Positions 35,901 through 48,395 of a DNA stretch of 64,000 nucleotides are shown here, in pieces; position 1 is the first letter of the stretch, and each line of letters starts with the position of its first letter. A model generated the notes under the pieces. That model saw only the letters and a program-made list of their open reading frames with translations, had not been told where the DNA came from and did not search any database. Both the position numbers and the translations under genes were made by a program. The stretch covers positions 15,631,501 to 15,695,500 of the forward strand of contig NC_091966.1 of NCBI RefSeq assembly GCF_036711975.1, in the 5' to 3' direction. This stretch comes from Onthophagus taurus. Its lineage: Eukaryota > Arthropoda > Insecta > Coleoptera > Scarabaeidae.

Positions 35901-38000
35901 AAGAATAGAAAGTTTACCATGTCAAACCAAGTTTGATACAAGTTTTTTTCTCTTTTTCATTCAATTATTCTTTGGTGACCTCTTGCTATAGATAGCAAGG
36001 AAGTACAAAATTTTCTTTATTTAATATAACTAAATTATGGAACTTTACTTCATTAATAAATGTCGTATGCGACATCTTTCCTCGTTGCATTTTAGAATTG
36101 TAAAATATAAGTGTAATACATTTTAAAAATTTATTACCGTAATATTTTTAAAATTTCATGGAATTTATCATTTTCTCCCCTGACTATTACTATTTCATGG
36201 TAATATTACTTTTAATACTGACGATTAAACTGCACGTTAAGCACACGTGTTTTGTTGTGCATAGTAAAAAAACTTTATTATATTGAACAAATAAATTTTA
36301 TTTACATTAATTCGTAGTTCTTGTCCATTTTTCAAAAATTAAATATGTAGTTTGATTTTTTTCTGGTATGATGGATATATGTATTACATACAAAGACGCA
36401 TAAGATAACAGTTTTTCATAAAATATTAATCAATCGACAGTTGGTAAAATCAACAGTATTAGATGTTGGTTTTACAAATTTTCTGTATTAATTTTATTTA
36501 GAAATCTGCTATTTTATAATGCACCAGATCATATTAAGCATATACATTTATTTAATACAGTCGCACAATTCAGACTATTTAATATTTTCAAATTTAGCCC
36601 AATTTATATTTACTATATTCATTCATTAAAATTGATTTCAGAATCTTTTTTCCATTTTATACAGGGATACACGACACATATTTAATATTACATTTATTTT
36701 CTTAAATTTTGCGAAAGAGCTCATCTTCACGGTTTTTAGTCATTAAGAAGTATTGGTTTTCTGATTGAATAAATATTTAAAGGGCTCGCATAGCAAGTAC
36801 TTCTGGATTAAGAATACCTTTGTTCAAATAATTTATTTCAAATTAATGTTAAATTTGACCAGATTTAGCTAGTTCTGGCTTCATTTCCAGCGTTCGTGGT
36901 AGAACCAGTGTGTGGCAGTTACAAATTAAAAATAATTTTATTCTAAACTAACTTCTAAAAATATTATAATGAAATAAACTTTTTAAATCATTCATAAAGT
37001 TTCATTTCATAAATTTAGAAACATTAACATTTTTAATAGAGGTTTTGTGTTATTCCTCTTTTTGAGCTTTCTAACTCTCGACGAATTTCGTTTCTTCTTC
37101 TTCTCTGTTCTAATATAGCGCTCGGAATTCTTTTGTTAGCTTTTAAAAATGCTAAAGAAATTATAAGATTGTTATTATTTTTCCAATTATAGTGTGATTA
37201 TTGTTTGTGTTATAAAAGTTTTCGTTTAATTCATTACATTTACATTCTCAAATAAGAATGTTTCTTCTTCCAACATTGTGTTTTCATTTTCATCACAGTT
37301 GTTCATGATAATTTTCTCTACATCATATTGTACATACTTGTAATCTCTTGGCAAATGAATAATTACTTAACTTACATTATAAAATTTTACACAAACAATA
37401 ACAACGAATTTCTTCTTCTTTCTAATACATTCACAAGATAACCTTTACTTTATTTGTTCCCCGAAACACAATAAATATCAATGGAAAATATTCTATACGT
37501 AGTAAGGCCACACCTAAGGAAGTACGCTCTTAGTGTTGAAAAGGTAATAGATTCTTTTGTATAGATTTTGATTACAAGCAACTACCACATGCATCATTCA
37601 CTTTAAAACCTCCAACACAAGTAATCCTAGTACACTTTACTTTTGTACTCTCATTTTGCGTTTTCCAGTTATTTCCCATTTATATTTCTTCAAATCTGTT
37701 ATTTACACCAACATCGATTAATTCTCAATAAGTTCTGGTACTCTTTTTAATACTGTACATAAACATATGTGTGTACATTTTCAGGTCAACCATAAACAAC
37801 ATTATAGCAAATTAAGCATTACCCTGTAAAATAAACTCAAGTCTTTTTTGTTTGCAACCAAAAGTCTCATCACCTTCGAAACTGCAATCTGCCCAAAAAA
37901 ATCTTTATCTTGGATTTTATAACGAGGTGATTGGGAAAAATTGTTGATAATTGGCGAATTTATCAAGCTCATCTAGATACAATTCGGCAATATACTTATA
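32907..38000. other. Gene-poor AT-rich spacer
   Basis: It starts with the 3' region of the ZAD gene (AATAAA near 33227). A solitary TATACAGGGTG-type transposon end is at 33779. Bases 34490-34715 hold several TGACCTTGA-type motifs. No gene or RNA is otherwise supported. Confidence 0.4.
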
Positions 38001-38465
38001 ATTAGGCCTGTTTTGGTTTAAGAGTTCTGTCTGGAAATTGATCGGCCAAGATGACTTAAACGAAACACTCACATATAAGGCATTCGTCCTGGTTGACCAA
38101 CGTTTATGTCAATAAGTTTTCTCCATTTCTCCTCTTCCATTTTTCTATATGTTTTTCTTGATTAGCATATACTCTCAAAATAGGCTATGTACTTGTTTAT
38201 GTTTGTTGATTTAAAATGATAAAATCAATGCACGCAGGATAAAAGATCACAAAACTAATTACAGTATCTGTGAATTTCGTGCATTATTAAATAATGAAAA
38301 AGGAATGGCATCCATTTTAGGTGATGTGCTCTTGACCACCTCTATTAGGCTTGTTTTGGTTCTAGAGTTGCGCATACGTCAAATATGCAATATGTATGCG
38401 CAGAAAGATTATTGAACTGCAGAACTTTTGAAACTACAGAACTCTTAAATCAAAACCGGCCTAAT
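38001..38465. mobile_element. Short TIR element, 465 bp
   Basis: The first 30 bases (ATTAGGCCTGTTTTGGTTTA and on) are complementary to the last 30 with two or three mismatches. A third, inner copy of the end lies at 38344-38372. Between the inner copy and the right end is a GCGCATAC/GTATGCGC palindrome. No coding sequence and no clear target duplication are seen, so the family is unknown. Confidence 0.5.
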
Positions 38466-40297
38466 CTGTTAATATTTTTGATCTGAGATTTCAAAACACC
38501 AGACACTTTATAAATACTAAAAAATACCTCCGCATGTCTGCCAGTTGCTGCAAAATGGTTTTGGATGATTGTTGTGTTAGTGGTCTGGCTTCAATAGACG
38601 CTGTCTTACAAGAGAAGCCATATGTAGTCAGAAAGAGGTGATTCCAAGATTCGAATCCAGGACAAGTTTTACTTTACTTCTACTTCAACAGTAACCTCTC
38701 ATCATCTGTCATTTTATTGTAATCTGCTCTTAATCTGGACTCCTTAGCAGTATTCATTTTAATCGTTCGTGCCATCCCGAAGGTTTTGTATTACTTTTGT
38801 AATTCAAACTTGCTATTTAAAAACTGTGTAATGCAATTCTACCAAAAAGTTAATTTTATGATTGACATCAACCACATCAAATGTTTCAAAGAAGAACTGT
38901 ATTTAACTCAACAATTCAAAACTTGGGAAGTTTTTTTCGAATACCAAGCCGCATTGGAACAAACACTGCAACGAGGGCGTCGCATATTTAGGACCAAAGA
39001 AGATCATTAAAATCGATCGCCGAATGACAGAAAATCATTATCAGTTACTTTAAACTTATCGATCTTTTTAAAACCTGCATGAGTGAACTAATTCAAATCA
39101 ACACAAACGGCAACACAACGCATTCTTTGGAGTTTTCAAACTTGTATGTATACCGCAATAACATCAAGGTTAAATTACATCGCAGATGAATGTATCAAGA
39201 GAATGATGAGGATATTTCATCGATGCCTTTTAAGACTATTCGTTATTTATTGTGTATAATAGCATGTCCATAAATAAAAATCAAACATTTCAAGTGCAAT
39301 GTGTGGACTGCTAGTTGGAACAAATGTAATTTAGGAGCTGATTCATTTCCTGAAAACAGACACAGTGTAAATTAATAGATATTACAGAAATTTATTTATG
39401 GTTTATTTACAAAGAACTTTATTTTTGTCTTCAACGAAAAAGAAAGTATTTCTACAAAATCAAAGTGATGAACAAATCAAAAAAGTTTTATACTTAAAAT
39501 TATAGTTTTGACTCATAATCACTCTGTATCACCCTGTATAATATGTTAAAGGAGGTATTAAACCTTTAGAGTTTCTCTCTTCTTTTTTTAATAAACTTTA
39601 TAAGTTGCAGATTGTACAATTTTCTAATTTGTTTTGAATCGATTGTAAATTTAAGTTCGTATGAGTATAAGATTTCTTGATGTCTAAAGGAAATTTAAAA
39701 AGTATTTAATTTGGCAAGCATCATTTCAGAGAACGAATAAAAATAATAAACTTATTAAACAGTTTTGATCTGTAAATATTTCGATTTTTTTATTTAAATT
39801 AAAATTGATTTCAACAAAATCTAGGTGCCATCAAGTAATAGACCAAATACTTTTTACATTTTCAAAAAATTTATGAAAAAAATGTGTATTAGTTATAAAG
39901 TATAATTTTGTTTTGTTTCAACAAACAAGAAACTACTTAAAAGTACAATCTAAATCAACCACAATAAGAAAATAAATAATGCGACAAAAAAATTATTTGT
40001 AAATCCCACCTTTTTTTTTATGCACGGCACATCTTGTATCAATAGGCCATTTCTCTTGCCGATGATCGTTTGTATTTTTAAAATATGCAAACAAGGAGGC
40101 AAAAAAACATTGGCAATGTAACAAAAAAACATAATCCTACTATCAGCAACAAAAAAAACTACCGTTACTATTGTAAATAGATAGTTACATGATTTTATAG
40201 CGTTTAAAAATAGAATGAGAATAAATTGTATTCAAAAATAAAGTGTCTTTTATTTCAAATATTTAGGATTTAGTTTGATTTACCTAAATTTCAATGT
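38466..40297. other. AT-rich spacer
   Basis: No gene supported. Short open frames here lack splice context or recognisable motifs. Confidence 0.35.
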
Positions 40298-40586
40298 TTA
40301 GAAGTAATCGTCCAAATGCGATCTTAAAGGATTGATACAATAGTGACGCTTTTCTCCTCGACTTGTTGTAGTAGATATCAATAATTGTCTACGTTGTGAA
40401 GGCGGAGGACCAAACTTCACATCGCTGTGATTAGCTAGTGTTGGGTAATGTCTCTTTTGTTTTTGCTCGTAATAATCCGATGGCGCTAACAACATTAGCG
40501 TAGCTCCAGGATCTAAATATGTACAAAATAAAATCTTATATAAAATGTTTATAATGTCTATATTTACCTGGTACTTCATTAGACAT
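40298..40586 (-). CDS. Unrecognised small protein, 2 exons, 77 residues
   Basis: A 19-base first exon (40586-40568, MSNEVP) joins across a 55-base intron to a 215-base last exon (40512-40298). Both borders are GT/AG and the stop is TAA. The product is polar and basic, with MLLAPSDYY, an RHYP segment, a proline run (GPPPSQRRQ), and the end HLDDYF. It has no signal peptide, no membrane segment and one cysteine. I do not recognise the family. Support comes from clean splice sites, codon-like composition against very AT-rich flanks, and absence of stops. It might instead be the end of a larger transcript. Moderate confidence that it is a real gene. Confidence 0.6.
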
Positions 40587-40926
40587 TTTTTGTAAAATGT
40601 TATAGCTTAAAAATGATTTTAAAAAATGTTTTACTTGACAGGATTTATTATAAATTTGAACAAAATTTGACATAATAAAAAAGACGTTTACAGTTAAATC
40701 AAAATAAAGCATTTGAAATAAGATATATTGATAAAAGCCAAGAATTGGATAGTAAAATCTAAAGTAGTAACTTTCTAAAATTAGTAATATTAAAAAAATT
40801 AATTGTTACTTAAAATTATTTCATTTTAGAGTTGTTTCATCCAAAAAAAGTATTTATATTCAAGGATGGTAGGTTCTAAGAGGATTGTTACATCTCTAGA
40901 ACAGGTATACAGCTCGACGACCCGTT

Positions 40927-40938
40927 CGTGACGTCACG
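40927..40938. promoter_or_regulatory. CRE-like palindrome CGTGACGTCACG
   Basis: A perfect 12-base palindrome with the CREB/ATF core TGACGTCA, 340 bases upstream of the start of the 77-residue gene, in otherwise AT-rich DNA. Function is inferred from the motif alone. Confidence 0.35.
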
Positions 40939-40984
40939 CATCAGCCAACTAGTATTTCACACTTTGAATTAGCAAATGCTAATT

Positions 40985-41170
40985 AACTAACATATCTAGA
41001 ACTAGAAACATCTTAAGAGACGCACTGCTAAACCCGAATGTTTCTAATTTTAGCTCTAGTGTTTCTGATTTAGCACTATCGCTAGACTTAGAACTAGAAT
41101 CATTCGAGTTTACGTCTCTTAATACGACTAAACCCGAATGGTTCTAGGTCTAGTGTTGGTTCTAGCTAGA
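40985..41170. repeat. Short palindromic repeat with CTAGAAC and TAAACCCGAATG motifs
   Basis: TTAAGAGACG...TAAACCCGAATG at about 41011-41040 recurs inverted at about 41094-41121. TAAACCCGAATG recurs directly at about 41132. It looks like a decayed miniature element. Confidence 0.4.
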
Positions 41171-41877
41171 GTCCCTTTTCGGTCGTAAGAAAGAGTAATG
41201 TGATACTTAGGTGGAATATGGAACCAGCAAATTTCAAAGGAAATTTTTAAGAACACATACAAATGTAAAATGAATCACGGCATAAAAAAGCTGCAACAAG
41301 GACGGCAGCCATCGAAATAGGTTAGATTTTGATTTATTTATAATTTGAAAAAATGCTAAGCTGCAGCGGCCATTAAAAAATCTAAGGTATCTTTTATAAT
41401 TTGAAACTTTTGCTTACGGAATTTTTGTGGCATTCCCGACTTGGTTGCATAGCCTAGCCTCCTAATACGTACCAAGCCTAACAAAATAGTATTCGCAGTT
41501 GTTTAGCTTCATTTTAAAGATATTGCTTTTTTCTGGCAAAAAGGAGAAGGCCATTATGTGCAACCAAACTATTTTACACTCATTATGTGCAATTTTTTGA
41601 TAGCAGATATATTACATAATCGTAAAAATAAAGATTAACTGCTTTGTTAAATAGAAGATGACATTCTACATACAAAAATCAAATAAACAATACTTGTGTT
41701 TTTTATTGTTATCGATATGATATTTTATGTTTATCGATATGAGAACATTGCGTAAATCTGAGTATTTTTGCATAACTTTCTATTCAAGGTTTTTTTTATG
41801 CCTGAAGTTGACTCCCCCAAAAAGGTGGGTGTTAAAATTTCAGCAAATAAAACTTCTGATTGGCAAAAGATATTTTT

Positions 41878-44850
41878 TCAAAATAATAATAATAAATAAA
41901 TTTATTGCCATAATAAGAAACAAAAAATACAAATTAAAGAAAATGTATACATTTAACTTAATGCATAAATACGGGTAAAAGGGTCGATTTATCGCGTAAG
42001 CGATATCTTCCAAGCAACCCAATCAATCAGCAGTATACTAAGTTATATAAGAAAAACTATGAATAAACGGCAAGCTGCTATGCTAAACTTATGGTCACTA
42101 AAAACGGTGCATAATGATAGTTGCTGGAATAAAAGGAGAAGAGAAGAGAAGAAAAGTAGAAGAAGAGAAGAAAAGGGAGAAAAAAAAGTTCTCAGGAAGA
42201 TACTTGGAGAGCCAATAAATGACGTTTTAGGTGGTTTTTAAATGTTACAAGGTGAGGAATATTAGGATCTCAGTAGGCAGACTATTCCAAAGGATTATTG
42301 CCTGCACAGCAAACGATTTATGGTAAATTTCGGTACTATGGGTCGGGAACATAAGCACAGAATCTAACTGAGATCTAGTGGGTTGGGTTGGTATAATATA
42401 CAATACAGATACCTTGGGGTTTGATTGTGAAGAACAGTATACAGTGTGTCCCCGTAAGGTATAATTGACGATAAATTTTTGAATTCAAATTCCATCTTTT
42501 ACAATTAAAGTCTGGATGACATAAAACGAAATATAATCAAGTTTTACGTCAAATGTCCTCAAAGTACCAAAGTTAACGCAAGAAGTGTGTTAACCGTTGC
42601 AGGTGAAGTGGTCTTTCTGAGCAATGTACAATAAAAGTTGATTAAGATAAAATGTTTGTTATGTTAAATTATAGCGATATGCCGATTTTTATTAATTTAG
42701 GATATAAAAGCAAAATGCAAATTTTTAAATCATAAGATTAACAAAACATTTTCGATCTAAACTAAATTAACATAAAAGCTTATTCAATGATACCACCACC
42801 AACACTAATACATAATTCAGCCCTTTTCCGACATTGTTTATAACTTTTTCTAATATGGTCCAACGGAATTTCTCTAATAACAGTTTCAATTTTTTGTTTT
42901 AAACGATCTAAATTGTTATTAAAATTTTCAGTGTACACTTTTTGTTTTACATAACCCCAAAAATAAAAACCCATAATAGATAATCCGGACTTCTTGGCGG
43001 CTATGGTTGCGGACCATATCTACCAATCCATTTTTTTCCAAATAACGTATTTAAATAATTTCTAATTAATATGGTCGAATGTGGGCCGCAACTATCTTGT
43101 TGAAAATATAATTTATTGCGTTTTTCTAAAAGCACGCCATGAAGATAATTAAATAAACAATTTTTTAGTGTTTCCGAGTTCAGTAAACTTCAGTAGTTGT
43201 GTGCTGTTTCCCACAAAACAGCACACAACTCACTCACTTTCTGGGAATACTGGTCTTTGACCAGAATCGACAATGTTGTGATGTAACCACTCCATTAGTG
43301 ATGAACGATGCTTCCTCCGAAAATATTGTGTTTTTTAAAAAAGTTCTGCCTTATTATGTATTAGCGTTGGTGGTGGTATCATTGAATAAGCTTTTATGTT
43401 AATTTAGTTTAGATCGAAAATGTTTTGTTAATCTTATGATTTAAAAATCTGCATTATGCTTTTATATCCTCAATTAATAAAATTCGGCATATCGCTATAA
43501 TTTAACATAATAAACATTTTATCTTAATCAACTTTTGTTGTACATTGTTCAGAAAGACCACTTTACCTGCAACGGTTAACAAACTTCACGCGTTAACTTT
43601 GGTACTTTGAGGACATTTGACGTAAAACTTGGTTATATTTCGCTTTATGACATCCAGACTTTAATTGCAAAAGATGGAATTTGAATTCAAAAATTTATTG
43701 TCAATTATACCTTACGGGGACACAATCCGGGGACACACTGTATAACATAGTTAATATACGAAACGATCTACGGTTCTGACAGCTTAATATCTGCAAATAA
43801 TTACGGTATGGGGTTATGTGTTGAGATCTTTCGAGATCAAAGATATACCGTATGCAGTTATTTTGAAGTTTTTGCAGTTTGTTTCGTAGTGTTACCGAAA
43901 GATCAGGATATACCGTGTCAGCATAATCAATATGGGGGAAAATCAGGGAAAAACAAAGATTACGACGGATTATGGGAGGAAGGAAGCAACGGAGACTTTT
44001 CAGTGAGTGGAAACAATGATAGACCTTTCTGCAGACGGATTGAATTTGAGGTTTCCAGGACATTGTAGAATCCATAACCACCCCAAGGTTTCTAACCGCA
44101 TTCAGCTTTGCCAGTAAAGGTCGACTGCCAAACGCAATTGCTTGAGTTTTAGCAGTATTTAATTTAAGGCCATAACGTTTGGACCAATCCAAAATATTGG
44201 AAAGGTCATGATTAAGACGTGCAATTGCTTCCGGAAAATCATCAATAGTTGTCGTAGTGTAAATTTGGAGGTCATCAGCATACACATGATAATTACAAGA
44301 AATGCAGTGGGTGACGGCATTAATGAAAATCGAAAAGAGCAACGGACCCAACACACTACCCTGGGGTACACCACATTTAATATCACAAGCAGACGAGAGC
44401 GCAGAATCAGCACGCACACACAAGGAACGACAGGAAAAGTAAGATTGAAACCAAGATAAACATGAAGAGATAAATCCAAGGGCAGCTAGTGACGCCAACA
44501 AAAGATCGTGATCAACCGAATCGAACGCCTTGCTAAAATCAAGTAATACAAGGATGGTAACACAACGTTTGTCGCAAGCATACCTAATATCATCTGTAAT
44601 CTTAATAAGCGCTGTTGTCGTGCTATGACCCTTACGAAAACCCGATTGAAAGTCGTTGTGCAAGTTAAATTCTTGTGAATACTCTTGAACTTGTAGATAA
44701 ACAAGGCGCTCGAGAGCTTTAGATAGAACAGATAAAATGGAGATAGGGCGAAAATCATTTAAACTTGAGGGACTCTTGGATTTAGGTATAGGGACAACAT
44801 GAGCAACCTTCCAGATTGAAGGGAATGAGGATCGAAAAGTGTGTTTTTTT
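41878..44850 (-). mobile_element. LINE with open reverse-transcriptase frame, split by a foldback transposon
   Basis: The minus strand is open from about 44843 to 43741: VAHVVPIPKSKSPSSLNDF, DFQSGFRKGHSTTTALIK, LVLLDFSKAFDSVDHDLL, CGVPQGSVLGPLLFSIF, VYADDLQIY, then the thumb. At 43741 a foldback element intervenes. Beyond it (42441-42245) the frame continues with SFAVQAIILWNSLPTEI and a stop at 42245. The 3' untranslated region ends in ATGGCAATAAATTTATT plus an (ATT)n tail at about 41878. A 5'-truncated Jockey-superfamily LINE, relatively young to judge from its open frame. Confidence 0.85.
42442..43740. mobile_element. Foldback Tc1/mariner element, 1.3 kb
   Basis: It is flanked by TA and ends CAGTGTGTCCCCG at both sides. 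About 375 bases at each end are inverted copies of one another. The middle (about 43350-42780, minus strand) encodes part of a transposase: EEASFITNGV, LYFQQDSCGPHST, QPWPPRSPD, then FYFWGYVKQKVY and a C-terminus CISVGGGIIE. The N-terminal DNA-binding half is absent; in its place stands a reversed copy of the 3' end, including the last codons of the gene. Confidence 0.8.
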
Positions 44851-44852
44851 CT

Positions 44853-47800
44853 TGAAAATAATAATAATAATAGCCTTTATTGCACATTCATCAGGAAAAA
44901 TAATTATAAATAATTGATTACAAAAATAAAAGTAAAAACAAATTATAATAAAAAGATAATGAGATAATTAATAAAATAATGTACTACAGTAAAGTAAAGT
45001 ATTACACCAAATAAAAATAAAATAATAAAAAAAAAAAGATCAAGAACAAGAGAAAAAGAAATAGTGCAATCACGAGGCAAAGATTCAGTTGTATACCAAC
45101 TGATTTTCAATCCAAGCCTTGACAATTATTAGAGAGATATGAAATACATCATAATCCTTAGCTCTACAAAAACTTAAAAAAAAAAAGAAAGAAAAAAAGT
45201 ATCTTAAATAAAGTAAAGAAATATTCGCAGCAAAACTGGTCTCATCCAGAAATAGTAGTTACCTGCTCTCTAAGTAACCGTGCCCTCAAATGTTTTTTAA
45301 AACAATTAACACCGAGATTCCTCAACTCGTCACAAATGCTCCCGTATGACTTATATATATGAAAAGAAAAAGATCTTTGGAAAAGTGACGTTCTGTGTCG
45401 AGGCGGGTCTATGCAGCACCTAAATCTAGTTTCACGATTGTGAATATCGCACCTGAAAAAATCTTATTGTACAAATATATAGGGATTTTAGTAGTAATCA
45501 ATTTATGATAATAAGTTAGAGTATGAAGTTCTCTTCTTGAGCGCATCGGCAACCAGCCTGATTCAATAAGCCAGTGGGAAATGTGATCCAACTTCCGGAT
45601 TCCATAAATAAAACGAAGACAACTATTCTGAACTCTCTGAATCCTCCCCGAGTCATATGAGCACACAGCCGGATGATATAAGGGACTCATATAGTTAAAC
45701 TGAGAAAGAACCAAGGAGTCACATAATAGTTATTTAACCAACAAGTCTATTAATGAAGTCTATTAATATACGAGTTAGTTACAATATTTTTCCGTTGGCC
45801 GTCTTTTCAACAAAATAGAGAAAATCCATCGTTGAAAAATCTCCCAATTCTCTCATTGGCAAAATAACCTCACTTTTAATGTGTCATAATTTATTTTTGT
45901 AGTCTTACCGAATAGATATAGTGGTCGGTTGGGTCGGTATTACAAATTTCATTGGAGAATATTTATTAAATTGACTACTATTTAGTTCGGTCGGACTTTC
46001 TTAAAATCGTTTATTAATAGGTGTCATTAATGAATGATTTTGTATACATTTATAAATCATATAAATACACGGTCGACGGAAAAGTTTTTTTTAACATGAT
46101 AGGCAAATAGCTTCTATGGGGATATAGTAGCCTTAAAGAGTGATACGCTTTCTTGATGTAGTTATTAACTTGACTATGGTATCTAAAACTGTTATCTACA
46201 ATGAAACCAAGACTCCTTGCCTCACTCACAATCGGCACCTCAGATCCCTGAATGTAAACTTTAACCAAATCCTTTAATTGGTCGCAAACGCTTTTGTTAC
46301 CAAAGAGCAAAACGACAGATTTATTAGGATTAATTTTCAGACAATGCAAATTGGAAACATTCGTTATATATTCCAAGTCAGAATTTAAATTATTAATAGC
46401 ATTGCGCCATTGGGATGGACCAAAAAAAACATAAAGCTGGGTATCATCGGCATAACTGTGAACTTGATTATGTTTTACATTATGAAAGATTTTTGAAGTA
46501 TATAACGAAAACAACGTGGAACCAAGAATTGAGCCCTGAGGAACCCCAAAATCAATTGGTCGAGAAGAAGATGTTATGCCCTCAATCCGAACACACTGTG
46601 AAAAAAAGGACCGCATGATTCACAGTATCGAACGCTTTACTATAGTCTAACAAGGTAAGAACGGTAACTTCACCCTTATCAGTCGCAGAGATAATATCAT
46701 CTGTCACCTTCAGCATTGCAGAGCAACAATCATACCCTCGACGAAACCCAGACTGAGTAGATGATAGAGAGTTAGTATCCGTAATAAATTCCGTTAATTG
46801 AACTTTCAGTACTCTTTCAAGAACCTTTGATAACATTTGCAGAATACTAATAGGTCTCAGGTCCTTCAAAGCTTTTGGGTCATAATATGTGTAATAAAAG
46901 GTACTATATGGGGACAACAAAGTTTTACCATCTCAGGACTAATTTTATCAGTTCCTGTTGAAGCAGATTTCATCGATTTAATAACATTAAGTACCACGAG
47001 TGGCTCAACGACACTAAACTTAAACCTAGAGTTATTATCACTGATATTCATGTCATATAATATATCAAGAGCAGCGTTACTAGAAGGGGGGAAATCATCC
47101 ACAATTTCTGATATACTGTCAATAAAGTATTTATTAATGTCCTCAACATTTTTCAAATGATCCGGCATGTTCATGCTCTTGCTCTTACGGATTTTCATGT
47201 CATTAAGTACACGCCATCCCTCTCTACCATCACTAAACTGAGAAACATACTTGAAATAAGCTCTCTTCTCGGACAAAACTGCACGAGATGTAAAGTTCCT
47301 CAGTGACTTATAATAGTCCCAATGAGCAGGCACCCGCGTACGCCTATATCTCTCCTTGGCCTCATGCCTAAGCGATATTAGCAGACGGAGATTGTCCGTT
47401 AGCCACGCAGGACGAACCTTAGAAATTTTCCACACTTTTATTGGTGCATGCGCATAAAAAAGGGAAAGTAAAGAGTCATTCAAGAAGATCACTTTATTGT
47501 TAATATCGTCCATATAGTAAAGTAAATGTAGTGGCAATCTTTTTAAATCCGTATAGAACTGTTCAAAATTTATGTTTATAATATCACGTTTGTACATTAC
47601 TCTTGGTTTAGTACCCTCACTTCCAAGAACAAGATCACAAAAAATCAAATCATGATCAGCCAAATCACACGACTCCACGCCGGATTTCTTAACAATAGAA
47701 ACATCAAGCGTAATGAACAAATCAATAAGAGTGGCAGATGCAGGGGTTACTCGTGTTGGGACATTTATTAACTGACTTGCGCCCATAGACTCAAGAAAAG

Positions 47801-47940
47801 AACTCAAAAAAACTGAGTCTCTGTTAGTACACTTCAACATGTCGACGTTAAAATCACCACAACAAACCACCCGGTCACTCAACATCATTGCGCCATTCAG
47901 AGAATCTTCAAATGCATCATGGAGTAAAATATAAAAATGG
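44853..47940 (-). mobile_element. CR1/Jockey-type LINE, 5'-truncated, with an insertion
   Basis: On the minus strand, the C-terminal endonuclease (VVCCGDFNVDMLK, CDLADHDLIFCDL) is at 47888-47600. A linker follows, then DLRPISILQMLSKVLERVLK, STQSGFRRGYDCCSAML and LLDYSKAFDTVNHAVL (46870-46620). FGVPQGSILGSTLFSLYTS and SYADDTQLYVFF follow (46560-46420). The thumb is interrupted at 46082-45731 and resumes as LVLSQFNYMSPLYHPA. The 3' end is an (ATT)n tail at 44853. Frame changes occur near 46600 and 46890. Its tail abuts the truncated 5' end of the neighbouring LINE. Confidence 0.85.
45731..46082. mobile_element. Insert of about 352 bp within the LINE thumb region
   Basis: LINE coding sequence stops after LPIMLKKT at about 46083 and resumes with LCDSLVLSQ at about 45728; AGT is present at both edges. 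The inserted DNA has related ends (CTATTAATGAAG and GTCATTAATGAA) but no gene. Its class is not determined. Confidence 0.55.
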
Positions 47941-48189
47941 AGTAAAATATATTATTGATACTGCTATTACAGTAATCAACTATACCTAGTACAGATAATA
48001 AACCTTTAGCTTCCTCATATGCCGCATTTTCAGGTAATCTGGCCCTTCATTTGGCTCTTCCCTCGCTTAAAGTGTCGATAGGGACTCTTTCAATCCCAAA
48101 ATTCGATGCTTGTTTTCTATCGATTATTACGCCTATTATTTCTATTAATTCAACTAAGACATAAAACCTTCATTAAAAACACATAGATC

Positions 48190-48395
48190 TACGTACCACC
48201 AAATACCAATTGCCGAGGAAGACGTTTACAAAACTGCGATAACCACCCCTTTTGATTTATTTGAGTTTACTAGGATGCCTTTCGGTTTGAGAAATGCTGC
48301 TCAAACGTTCCAACGTTTTATCAACGAAGTCACTTCAGGCTTAAACTTTATCTTTGTTTACTTACAATTAGATGATATTCTAATCGCAAGTTAGC
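48190..48395 (+). mobile_element. Gypsy/Ty3 reverse-transcriptase fragment
   Basis: The plus strand encodes YHQIPIAEEDVYKTAITTPF, LFEFTRMPFGLRNAAQTFQR and FVYLQLDDILIAS, the central part of a Ty3/Gypsy reverse transcriptase. The usual YIDD box is altered by two extra residues. No LTR, integrase or envelope sequence is visible nearby. A dead 200-bp fragment. Confidence 0.75.

Larger units (their letters stand above)
40587..41877. other. Upstream region of the 77-residue gene
   Basis: Contains a perfect CRE-type palindrome at 40927-40938 and a palindromic CTAGAAC-rich stretch at about 40985-41170. Otherwise it is AT-rich and featureless. Confidence 0.4.

Noticed and set aside
38560..38690. Possible tRNA or tRNA-derived SINE head
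   Set aside because: GATTCGAATCC resembles a B box, but the nearest A-box-like sequence is 70 bases upstream and poor, and no cloverleaf can be drawn.
42136..42190. Purine-rich stretch encoding a Lys/Glu/Arg-rich peptide
   Set aside because: Low-complexity sequence in the 3' untranslated part of the antisense LINE.
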